Shown: positions 1-5,504 of the stretch, piece by piece
How the letters are laid out: every line of letters starts with the position of its first letter
Position numbering within the stretch: position 1 is the first letter of the stretch
Origin: Dehalococcoidia bacterium
GTDB taxonomy: Bacteria > Chloroflexota > Dehalococcoidia > JAUYDP01
Direction: 5' to 3'
Assembly: GCA_030691805.1 (NCBI GenBank)
Contig: JAUYDP010000014.1
Span: 1 to 5,511, forward strand
DNA length: 5,511 bases
The notes under the pieces: model-generated
Database searches by the model: none
What the model was told of the DNA's origin: nothing
What the model saw: the letters and a program-made list of their open reading frames with translations, nothing else
Made by a program: the position numbers and the translations under genes

Positions 1-1594
1 AGAGAAGCAAACGCTGGCCGTCGGGCGCAAGGCTGAAGAACGTATCCCACCTGGGCTGGCTCAGGTCGAAGATCGATCCGCTTGTTGCGTCGATAGCGAA
101 GATGCGCCGGCCACCTTCAGGGAAGGTGTTCAGGAAGACCAATCGCCCATCGGGCGTCCACTGCGGCTGGCCGGCAAGGCCGTTGGGGCCGATAACGGCG
201 CGCCGAAGAAGCCGGCCGCCGCTATCCACTACCGAAAGCGTGGGCATAGCCGCGTTATTGTAATCAAAGTCACTCGCTACTGCTGCTAACCGGCTCCCGT
301 CCGGGCTCCAGGCTAGAGCCAGGCGGGCAAAGCCTGGACGCTGAGGCACCGGTCCTGCCGGCGGTCTCTCGGCGGGAGGAGCGGTGGGCACAAGCCCGGG
401 GCCGGCTCCACTGGCTACGGTCGCAGGTGCCGGAACCCGGGGTGGGGCCCCAAGATCAAGCCGCACCAATTCCTGACGTTCGGGGTCGGCCAGGCAGAGG
501 CTGTCGTCGCAACGGTATGCGAACCGCCGGCCATCAGGGGTCGCCGCAAAACCCACATAGGTCCGGGGTTGCGGCGCCAGGCCGGGTAGCTCCATCAGCT
601 TGATCGCCTCGGTGCCGCTGACGCCGGCCCGCCAGAGACCGTCCTTAGCCAGATACCATACGGAGTCGCCGATCAGGACAGGCCGGGCCGCCAAGTTAGT
701 GCGGGCGACTAGACGCTCCTCCCGTCGCTCAGGGCTAACAACGACTACTTCCCAAGCCTGCCATGGCCCAGGGGCTAGAGGACGGACGACACGCAGAAAA
801 GCAATCTCTCCCCCACCATTCGACCACGTGTATTGCTCGGCGTTAGTAGCCAGACGGACTGTACCCTTCCCGTCCACACGGACGAGCCACAACTGGGTGT
901 CCGTTTGGCGGTCGCGGGGGTCCGGGCGGGTGGTTAGCAAAAAAGCCCTACCATCCGGGGCCCAGACCATCTCCTCATCAAGGCGTGTCCCTGAAGTGTA
1001 CCACTCCACCAGTAGGTCCGTGCCAAGCTGATGGGTCTCTTGGGTGAGGAGAAGCCGCTCAGGCGCTCCAAGGCGTACCGGGGCATTATCTCCAGCAAAC
1101 GGGATGTCCGGCAACTCACGATGTGGGGCATAGTAACGATCGAGGCCCGTGTAGGCCCAGCCGCCGGGGCGCCCCCATGACTGGGTTGACTGTACGACAG
1201 GGATACGATAACGGCGGCTCGAGCCATCTGCATAGACCATTCGGACGGTACCATGCGCCCAGTCACCTAGCCCTAAGCTAATACCTTCGATCTCGTACTT
1301 CTGTAGAGGCTGGTTGGGGTCAAGAGGATCGAGGCCGGTGGTCCCGAGAAGCCCGTCGAGCTTAGCGCCCAAGGCTGCAGCAACATCCCCTCGCCCCAGA
1401 AGGGCGAAACCTCCGGCCAGCAGGGGCAGCCGCGGGTCGAAGGTCAGTCCGCCGGTCCCTGTGAGCGCCACGTCACGAGCGGTGACCAGCAGATAAGGGA
1501 AGCCTAACGACAGACCTGTCAGAAGCAGTCCTGCTACAAGTGCGATGAGGACTCCCCGTATCTCTTTCCCACGTCTCAATGCGCCCTGCCTCAT
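1..1594 (-). CDS. Membrane-anchored TolB-like beta-propeller protein, 3' end outside the window
   Basis: The frame is open from the ATG at 1594 to the left edge (531 codons) with no stop, so the C-terminus is missing. Residues 1-13 are basic (MRQGALRRGKEIR) and about 14-37 form a hydrophobic segment, a signal anchor or uncleaved signal peptide that would place the rest outside the membrane. PD40/TolB-type blade motifs follow: WAPDGR (211-216), a worn copy WSNGGGEIAF (257-266), TPDGR (352-356), WSPDGS (429-434), WTPDGR (479-484) and APDGQ (523-527). Residues 383-420 form a Pro/Ala-rich linker between blades. Residues 40-200 match no family I recognise. The ATG overlaps the stop codon of the upstream oxidoreductase gamma gene (ATGA) and has no Shine-Dalgarno site, so translation is probably coupled. 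Propellers of this kind usually bind proteins or ligands; a specific role cannot be given. The propeller fold is well supported, the function is not. Confidence 0.85.
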   Translation of the reverse strand, partial: MRQGALRRGKEIRGVLIALVAGLLLTGLSLGFPYLLVTARDVALTGTGGLTFDPRLPLLAGGFALLGRGDVAAALGAKLDGLLGTTGLDPLDPNQPLQKYEIEGISLGLGDWAHGTVRMVYADGSSRRYRIPVVQSTQSWGRPGGWAYTGLDRYYAPHRELPDIPFAGDNAPVRLGAPERLLLTQETHQLGTDLLVEWYTSGTRLDEEMVWAPDGRAFLLTTRPDPRDRQTDTQLWLVRVDGKGTVRLATNAEQYTWSNGGGEIAFLRVVRPLAPGPWQAWEVVVVSPERREERLVARTNLAARPVLIGDSVWYLAKDGLWRAGVSGTEAIKLMELPGLAPQPRTYVGFAATPDGRRFAYRCDDSLCLADPERQELVRLDLGAPPRVPAPATVASGAGPGLVPTAPPAERPPAGPVPQRPGFARLALAWSPDGSRLAAVASDFDYNNAAMPTLSVVDSGGRLLRRAVIGPNGLAGQPQWTPDGRLVFLNTFPEGGRRIFAIDATSGSIFDLSQPRWDTFFSLAPDGQRLLL

Positions 1595-2199
1595 ACCGCC
1601 GCGGGAAACCCAAGTACCGTTGCGTCGTGCGTCAAGCGCGCCGCCTCGAAATTCAATTTGGCGGCAGGGGCGCTGAAACGGGTCTCTAGTGCCCTTTCCA
1701 AGTTCTCCAGCGAGACCAGGCCGGTAGCCCGTACAAAGGCTCCCAGCATGGCAGTGTTCACGATGGGATTGCCCGCGACCAGCAAGCCCAGCCGCTGAAC
1801 GATGCTCAGGGCGTCGGCGGTGGCAATCTGGATGTCCCCCTCCACGCCCAACCGACTGGGATGTCTGGCGCTGTTCACGATAAGCCAACCGCCGTTCTTG
1901 ATACCAACGGCCGCCCGGCCGCTGACCAGCAGGGCCTCGTCCAGGACGACGGCGATATCCGGGTATTCTATCTGGGAATAGATCCGTAGCTCCCCGTGGG
2001 TGAACCTGGTGGAGGCAGTGACCGGCGCACCCCGGCGCTCCGCGCCGAAGAAGGGGGCCGCCGCCACACCCTGGAACCCCTGGTAGAAAGCCGCCTCCGC
2101 TAATATTTGCGCCGAGGAGACCGCCCCCTGCCCCCCGCGCCCGTGCCACCTGACCCCGTAGATCCGCTTCTCAAAATCGAGCGGTTGCGCACCGGTCAA
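1591..2199 (-). CDS. 2-oxoacid:acceptor oxidoreductase gamma subunit (pyruvate/ketoisovalerate type)
   Basis: This 202-residue protein matches the gamma domain of ferredoxin-dependent 2-oxoacid oxidoreductases (POR, VOR, KOR, IOR), cytoplasmic enzymes that convert a 2-oxoacid and CoA to acyl-CoA, CO2 and reduced ferredoxin. Visible family marks are VRWHGRGGQGAVSSAQILAE (16-35) with its glycine-rich GRGGQG turn, PFFGAERRGAPV (49-60), and NPIVNTAMLGAFVRATGLVS (144-163). Length is close to the usual 180-200. The start is TTG at 2199: a stop lies upstream in frame, no ATG or GTG precedes the conserved domain, and GAGGAG lies at 2214-2219, 14 bases upstream, rather far. It begins two bases after the stop of the LUD gene, and its own stop overlaps the next start. 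No alpha, beta or delta subunit adjoins it, so the substrate cannot be named; partner subunits may be encoded elsewhere. Confidence 0.88.
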   Translation of the reverse strand: MTGAQPLDFEKRIYGVRWHGRGGQGAVSSAQILAEAAFYQGFQGVAAAPFFGAERRGAPVTASTRFTHGELRIYSQIEYPDIAVVLDEALLVSGRAAVGIKNGGWLIVNSARHPSRLGVEGDIQIATADALSIVQRLGLLVAGNPIVNTAMLGAFVRATGLVSLENLERALETRFSAPAAKLNFEAARLTHDATVLGFPAAV

Positions 2200-2201
2200 T
2201 A

Positions 2202-2909
2202 CTAGAACCCCAACTCCTCGCCCACGAGCAAGACGTGGGTATCAGTCAGCATGGGCCTCCGGTCCAGGATAATAGTAGCGCGGCAAGCCCGGCCCGGCGA
2301 GTCGCAGTCGGTGCAGACCCCGGTCTTGACACAGGGAATAGGGTCTCCGCTCTCACCCAGGGCCAGCGGGGCGCAGACGTCGTGGATGCGGCGAAAGGCG
2401 GCCTCCAGGTCCCGGACCACCTTGTTGGCCCCGGCGATGATTATGACCCGCTTAGGGCCGAAGGTCATGGCGCACACCCGGTTGCCGACCCCATCGGTGC
2501 TAACTATCTGGCCCCGCAGGGTTACCGCGTTGGTGCTGGTCAGGAAGACGTCGCAGGTCAGTTGGGCGCGGCGTATTGCCAGCAATGCCTCTTGGGACAG
2601 GCCGGCCTGCCAGTGGTTTTGTATAAAGTGCCCCCGCTGGGCCAGATCGTCCAGGACCCCGATTTCCCGGATGGTCATGGAGCCGCCGACGCCGATGGTA
2701 GCCTCTGGGGGGACGAGATCAAGGATTGCTTTCCGGGCCTCCTCGCGATTCTCGAAACAGGCCGCGTTGAAGCCGTTCTTCTTGAGGGGCTTAAGGGCGG
2801 CTTGTACTAGTTGCAGGAGGCGCTTTCTCTTGATGGCATCCTTGTTCGCCAGCCTTCTGGCATACATATCCGGGGGTGGAGCAGCGGGCGCCTCGGTCAT
2901 CTGGCTCAT
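2202..2909 (-). CDS. LUD-domain protein (LutC/YkgG-like, lactate utilization family)
   Basis: A 235-residue cytoplasmic protein of the LUD (DUF162) family, whose best-known members LutB and LutC take part in L-lactate oxidation. The family fold shows in TIGVGGSMTIREIGVLDDL (71-89), the segment TSTNAVTLRGQIVSTDGVGN (124-143), and FGPKRVIIIAGANKVVRDLE (150-169). After the core comes a cysteine group, C193-x5-C199-x2-C202-x6-C209, that could bind a metal or an Fe-S cluster. The lone LUD domain has no fused ferredoxin domains of the LutB kind. The ATG at 2909 is the first possible start after an in-frame TAA; it has no clear Shine-Dalgarno site, and Met4 at 2900 is an alternative. The gene is two bases from the gamma-subunit gene, so they are surely co-transcribed. 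No lutA or lutB lies nearby, so lactate use is not shown; a role in 2-oxoacid or hydroxyacid redox chemistry is inference. Confidence 0.85.
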   Translation of the reverse strand: MSQMTEAPAAPPPDMYARRLANKDAIKRKRLLQLVQAALKPLKKNGFNAACFENREEARKAILDLVPPEATIGVGGSMTIREIGVLDDLAQRGHFIQNHWQAGLSQEALLAIRRAQLTCDVFLTSTNAVTLRGQIVSTDGVGNRVCAMTFGPKRVIIIAGANKVVRDLEAAFRRIHDVCAPLALGESGDPIPCVKTGVCTDCDSPGRACRATIILDRRPMLTDTHVLLVGEELGF

Positions 2910-2955
2910 GGCGATGTAACCATCTTATCACATTTGGCGCCTGCGAGTATTATCC

Positions 2956-2971
2956 GGGGGACCTAACCCCC
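2956..2971 (-). other. Short GC hairpin between recN and the LUD gene
   Basis: GGGGG (2956-2960) and CCCCC (2967-2971) can pair around a six-base loop. On the minus strand it lies about 25 bases past the recN stop and is followed by GGATAATAC, not a run of T. It is therefore not a convincing intrinsic terminator, and readthrough from recN into the LUD gene is likely. A -10-like GATAAT (2949-2954) follows it, with no fitting -35 box. The rest of the 87-base gap shows nothing else clear. Confidence 0.3.
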
Positions 2972-2996
2972 CAGCTCCCTTCCCCCATCCAACAAC

Positions 2997-4727
2997 CTAC
3001 ATCCCCTGCGCCGCCTGTTCCGCCGCTGTTTCCCGAGCTAGTCGTAAAAGTTCTTCGGCGCTCTCCACCATGACGCCGGCGGCGTTGCTGCCCAGCATAG
3101 CGGCCAGTTCTTCTACCCTGGAGGCGCCATCTAGCAACTCGATGCGGCTGACGGCCCTCCCGGAGGCCACGTCTTTCCGTACACGGTAGTGGTTATGGCC
3201 GTAGCAGGCGATCTGCGGGAGATGGGTGATGCAGAGCACCTGCCGGTCCTGGGCTAGGGCCGCCAGCTTCCTGCCCACGACGTGGGCGTTGCGGCCCCCC
3301 ACTCCCATGTCAATCTCATCGAAGACCAGCGTGGGGACCGAATCGGCCCGGCTCAGGGCGGTCTTCACCGCCAGCATGAAGCGGGAGGTCTCACCCCCTG
3401 AGGCTATCTCGGCCAGGGGTTTCAGGGGCTCCCCTGGATTGGTGACGCCGAGGAACCCCACGCGGTCAATGCCGTACTGGTTGTAGAACAAGCGGCCGCG
3501 AGGAGTCGGAAGGCCATCGCTCCGTTCCTCTTGTATCAGGCTGACCTCGAACTTGGCCCAGGGCATTCCCAGGTCGGCAAGCTCGCCGTTGACCCGCTGG
3601 GCAAGGCTCCAGGCGGCATCGCGGCGCGCCTCGGAAAGCTCCCCCGCAAGCCTCCCCGCTTCGTCTGCCATGGCCCGGATCTTCTGCTCCAGATAGCTCC
3701 GGCGCTCCTCCCGGTTTTGCAGGTTCCCCAATTCCTCCCCGGCCTTAACGGCAAAGGCCAGTACGTCTTCCAGGGCAGGCCCGTACTTTCCCTTCAGGCG
3801 GCGCAACGTCTCCAGCCTCTCCTCCACCTGATCCAGGCGGCCGGCCCGTGATTCGACGTTATCGGCGTAGGACCGGAGGTCTCTGGCCGTCTCCTCCAGT
3901 TCGGTGGCGGCGGAGCTCAAAGCGTCCAATTGCGCGTGAAGGCTGGGGTCTACCAGGGCTAAACCCCTCAGGGCCTTTATAGCCTGGTAGACAAGGCCGG
4001 AGGCGGAAACACCATCGCCATAAAGGGTATTGTAGGCGGAGTAACAACTCTCTTTTAACGTTTTAGCCCGTTGTAATAGGTGCCACTCCTGCTGAAGGAA
4101 CTCGTCTTCGCCCAGAATGAGCTTGGCCCCGTCTATTTCGGCTACCTGGTACTCCAACATCTCCAACTGGCGCTGGGAGGCGCCTTCGTTGAGCGCTCCC
4201 AGCTCGCGCGTCCTCTCCCGTAGCTCCGCCAGCCTGCCGGAGAGGCGCGCCCGGGTTTGAAGCAGCCCACCAAACGTATCTAACAGGTCTAGCTGGCGCT
4301 GGGGGTTCAGGAGGGAGATATGTTCCAACTGGCTGTTGATGTCCAACAGGCGGTGTCCCAACTCTCGCAAGAGGGAAACGGGAACGGAGCGACCGTTCAC
4401 GCGGGCGGCGCTCCGCCCCTGTTCCTGGACCTCCCGCGCCATGATAAGGCTGCCATCGTCCTCCAACTGAAGACCGGCCTCCCGCAACATTGCCCCCAGA
4501 CCAGTGTCATCCGGAGAGGCCAAGAAGACGCCCTCCACCATGGCGCTGGTAGCTCCGGTGCGCACCAGGTTGGCGGAGGCCCGGCCCCCCAAAAGGAGGC
4601 AGAGGGCATCCACCAACAGGGACTTCCCGGCCCCTTCCTCACCGCTCAGGACGGTCAGTCCTGGCTTGAAGACGACCCGTAGCTCCTCGATTACCGCCAG
4701 GTTCTTTACGTAGAGCTCAGCCAGCAT
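2997..4727 (-). CDS. recN: DNA repair protein RecN
   Basis: RecN is an SMC-like ATPase that gathers and tethers DNA ends at double-strand breaks and helps RecA-dependent repair in the cytoplasm. The 576-residue length fits the family (about 550-580). The N-terminal ATPase half starts MLAELYVKNLAVIEEL and carries Walker A GEEGAGKS (29-36), with Glu where most RecN have Thr (GETGAGKS). Residues about 150-380 are charged, helical coiled-coil sequence. The C-terminal half has the ABC signature ASGGETSR (442-449), Walker B TLVFDEID (466-473, D470 and E471) and the switch histidine in CITHLPQIA (H502). AAGGAGG at 4733-4739, five bases before the ATG, fixes the start. The gene has its own promoter region and is the first of a possible run recN, LUD, gamma subunit, propeller. 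All catalytic residues are present, so the protein should be active. Confidence 0.97.
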   Translation of the reverse strand: MLAELYVKNLAVIEELRVVFKPGLTVLSGEEGAGKSLLVDALCLLLGGRASANLVRTGATSAMVEGVFLASPDDTGLGAMLREAGLQLEDDGSLIMAREVQEQGRSAARVNGRSVPVSLLRELGHRLLDINSQLEHISLLNPQRQLDLLDTFGGLLQTRARLSGRLAELRERTRELGALNEGASQRQLEMLEYQVAEIDGAKLILGEDEFLQQEWHLLQRAKTLKESCYSAYNTLYGDGVSASGLVYQAIKALRGLALVDPSLHAQLDALSSAATELEETARDLRSYADNVESRAGRLDQVEERLETLRRLKGKYGPALEDVLAFAVKAGEELGNLQNREERRSYLEQKIRAMADEAGRLAGELSEARRDAAWSLAQRVNGELADLGMPWAKFEVSLIQEERSDGLPTPRGRLFYNQYGIDRVGFLGVTNPGEPLKPLAEIASGGETSRFMLAVKTALSRADSVPTLVFDEIDMGVGGRNAHVVGRKLAALAQDRQVLCITHLPQIACYGHNHYRVRKDVASGRAVSRIELLDGASRVEELAAMLGSNAAGVMVESAEELLRLARETAAEQAAQGM

Positions 4728-4732
4728 GGCTC

Positions 4733-4739
4733 CCTCCTT
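4733..4739 (-). promoter_or_regulatory. Ribosome binding site of recN
   Basis: On the minus strand AAGGAGG ends five bases before the ATG at 4727. It is a full match to the Shine-Dalgarno consensus and confirms the recN start. Confidence 0.9.
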
Positions 4740-4748
4740 CGCGCGCTG

Positions 4749-4764
4749 TTGTACTATAGCTCAA
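4749..4764. promoter_or_regulatory. Imperfect palindrome overlapping the recN promoter, possible operator
   Basis: TTGTACTATAGCTCAA is a 16-base imperfect palindrome (six of eight base pairs match) with centre CTATAG. It covers the TATAGT -10-like element and the expected transcription start of recN. recN is often SOS-controlled, so this is a place for a repressor, but it does not match the LexA box of Escherichia coli (CTGT-N8-ACAG) or Bacillus (GAAC-N4-GTTC). Operator function is inference. Confidence 0.25.
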
Positions 4765-4792
4765 ATGTGCCATAAAAGGGGCGGGATGTCAA
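4764..4792 (-). promoter_or_regulatory. Probable recN promoter
   Basis: On the minus strand a perfect -35 box TTGACA (4787-4792) is followed after 17 bases by CACATT (4764-4769). This is a weak -10, but it keeps the key second and last bases and is preceded by TG as an extended -10 (TGGCACATT). A-rich tracts upstream of the -35 (4793-4826) resemble an UP element. Transcription would start near 4757, about 30 bases before the ATG. A better -10 by sequence, TATAGT (4753-4758), lies nearer the gene but has no -35 at proper spacing. Confidence 0.55.
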
Positions 4793-4879
4793 GGGTTTTG
4801 TGTTTTGTTTCTAAGGAATAAAATAATCCGTTTGTAACTCAGGCCTTCTCAGTACGGCGGGCAGGCGACAACTCGGCAA

Positions 4880-4976
4880 TTGGGGAGCGTCAACCCAACC
4901 TTGGAGGCTACAGAGGTCCTCCCAGACGTCTCGAATCGAGAGCGTGACCTCACTCAGTGAGGCCACGCAGGGCCTC
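4880..4976 (-). other. Array of hairpins in the cupin-recN intergenic region
   Basis: The gene-free stretch 4740-4996 holds several inverted repeats in close series. They are GAGGCC/GGCCTC (4959-4976), the strong hairpin at 4942-4968, TCTCGAATCGAGA (4929-4941), GGAGG/CCTCC (4903-4907 with 4918-4922) and TTGGG/CCCAA (4880-4884 with 4894-4898). It lies downstream of the cupin stop and upstream of the recN promoter, so it may be the 3' untranslated region of the cupin mRNA, a transcription-ending or mRNA-protecting structure, or an unknown small RNA. No hairpin is directly followed by a T run on either strand; the nearest T-rich stretch in minus-strand reading is 4817-4827. I recognise no known RNA family. 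Confidence 0.45.
4942..4968 (-). other. Strong 27-base hairpin after the cupin gene
   Basis: The two arms pair over 12 base pairs with a three-base loop. Bases 4942-4946 pair with 4964-4968, and 4948-4953 pair with 4957-4962. The one irregular position (4947 with 4963) is an A-C mismatch in a plus-strand transcript but a G-U pair in a minus-strand transcript. That favours a role in the minus-strand RNA, 29 bases past the cupin stop. Without a T run it is not a standard intrinsic terminator; it may stabilise the 3' end or act with a termination factor. Confidence 0.6.
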
Positions 4977-4996
4977 CCCTACACGCCCTTATGTCC

Positions 4997-5335
4997 CTAA
5001 CCCACCGGCTGGTAGCGGTCCACTTCTGCGAAGAGGTCCAGGGCTTTGCAGTGGGTCTTGACGGCCACCGAGTGGGGAGCGCCGGCGGGAATGTAGTAGC
5101 TGTCTCCCTTGCGGTAAGTGTTTGTAATGCCAGAGATGGTTAACTCCACCTCTCCCTCCAGGATCACCCCCCATTGTGCGCCGTGGGAGTGCTCCGGTAT
5201 CTCGCCTATCGGCTCGATGTCGAAGAAGACCAACTGTCGGCTCGTGCCCTGGAACAGGTGCCCCTTGACGCCCTTGAAGGGGATGTTGGCCAGGGGTAGG
5301 TCCCGGATGATGGATGGGTAAAGGTCTTCTGCCAT
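4997..5335 (-). CDS. Small single-domain cupin protein
   Basis: A 112-residue cytoplasmic protein made of one cupin barrel. Motif 1 is PEHSHGAQWGVILEG (47-61), with metal ligands H49 and H51. The usual Glu place is filled by Q54. Motif 2 is GDSYYIPAGAPHS (77-89), with H88 as the next ligand. The end LFAEVDRYQPVG is typical of small cupins that resemble sugar- or polyketide-type binding proteins, but no substrate can be read from sequence. The start is ATG at 5335, supported by AAAGGAG (5341-5347) five bases upstream and a promoter at 5362-5390. A longer reading to a GTG at 5395 would run through that promoter and has no ribosome site. The gene stands alone, divergent from a plus-strand gene that starts at 5505, and the two may be controlled together. 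Confidence 0.9.
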   Translation of the reverse strand: MAEDLYPSIIRDLPLANIPFKGVKGHLFQGTSRQLVFFDIEPIGEIPEHSHGAQWGVILEGEVELTISGITNTYRKGDSYYIPAGAPHSVAVKTHCKALDLFAEVDRYQPVG

Positions 5336-5340
5336 GCTCG

Positions 5341-5347
5341 CTCCTTT
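5341..5347 (-). promoter_or_regulatory. Ribosome binding site of the cupin gene
   Basis: AAAGGAG on the minus strand, five bases before the ATG at 5335. It decides the start in favour of the 112-residue form over an upstream GTG at 5395. Confidence 0.85.
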
Positions 5348-5361
5348 CCAGTCCTGAGGGA

Positions 5362-5390
5362 AATATAGCAAATCCAATTTTCCTTGACAA
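5362..5390 (-). promoter_or_regulatory. Promoter of the cupin gene
   Basis: On the minus strand TTGTCA (5385-5390) and TATATT (5362-5367) are 17 bases apart, each one base off the sigma-70/sigma-A consensus. TGC before the -10 adds an extended -10 element. The expected start of transcription is near 5355, giving a leader of about 20 bases that holds the ribosome site. Its -35 overlaps that of the opposite promoter by five bases. Confidence 0.75.
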
Positions 5391-5411
5391 ACCACAGGAA
5401 GTTGTTATAAT
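5384..5411 (+). promoter_or_regulatory. Strong consensus promoter for the rightward gene
   Basis: TTGACA (5384-5389) and TATAAT (5406-5411) are both perfect consensus boxes, with a 16-base spacer and an extended -10 (TGT just before TATAAT). Transcription should start near 5418 and run to the gene beginning at 5505. Such a complete match suggests high expression unless a repressor acts on it. Confidence 0.88.
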
Positions 5412-5417
5412 AGGCGC

Positions 5418-5504
5418 CAATTAACAGAACGGTTTCTCGGTGGTCGGTAGATTGCCGCAACTGTCAAAAACGCTTACAAACTGCTGATAGGAGGTAAGAA
5501 GGCA
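5418..5504 (+). other. Leader of the rightward mRNA
   Basis: About 87 untranslated bases between the predicted transcription start and the ATG at 5505. A small hairpin is possible (CGGTA 5445-5449 with TGCCG 5453-5457, one G-U pair), and a short inverted motif AGAA-N4-TTCT lies at 5426-5437. I recognise no riboswitch and see no attenuator. Confidence 0.4.
5489..5495 (+). promoter_or_regulatory. Ribosome binding site of the rightward gene
   Basis: AGGAGGT, a perfect anti-16S match, ends nine bases before the ATG at 5505. With the promoter at 5384-5411 it shows that a real gene starts at the right edge. Confidence 0.8.

Noticed and set aside
600..1496. Open frames at 600-1031 (plus), 934-1266 (minus, other frame) and 1314-1496 (plus)
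   Set aside because: They are shadows of the minus-strand propeller gene, whose frame is open from 1594 to the left edge with repeated PDG motifs.
2251..2919. A 222-codon open frame on the plus strand, and another at 2235-2810
   Set aside because: Both lie opposite the clearly recognisable LUD gene, show no family motifs and have arginine/serine- or glycine-rich sequence typical of antisense frames in GC-rich DNA.
2906..2923. Five-codon reading frame on the minus strand whose TGA overlaps the LUD start codon (ATGA)
   Set aside because: It could couple translation, but it has no Shine-Dalgarno site and is short enough to arise by chance.
4817..4857. Possible weak terminator: CCGT/ACGG arms with a T-rich stretch ATTATTTTATT after them on the minus strand
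   Set aside because: The stem is only four pairs with a long, mostly unpaired interior, too weak to call an intrinsic terminator.
4925..4945. TCTCGAATCGAGA resembles a tRNA T-arm
   Set aside because: There is no matching acceptor stem, anticodon arm or D-arm around it; it is better seen as one of the series of inverted repeats.
4997..5395. Longer form of the cupin gene starting at a GTG at 5395
   Set aside because: The extra 20 residues would run through the -10, -35 and ribosome site of the gene and show no cupin similarity; AAAGGAG supports ATG at 5335.
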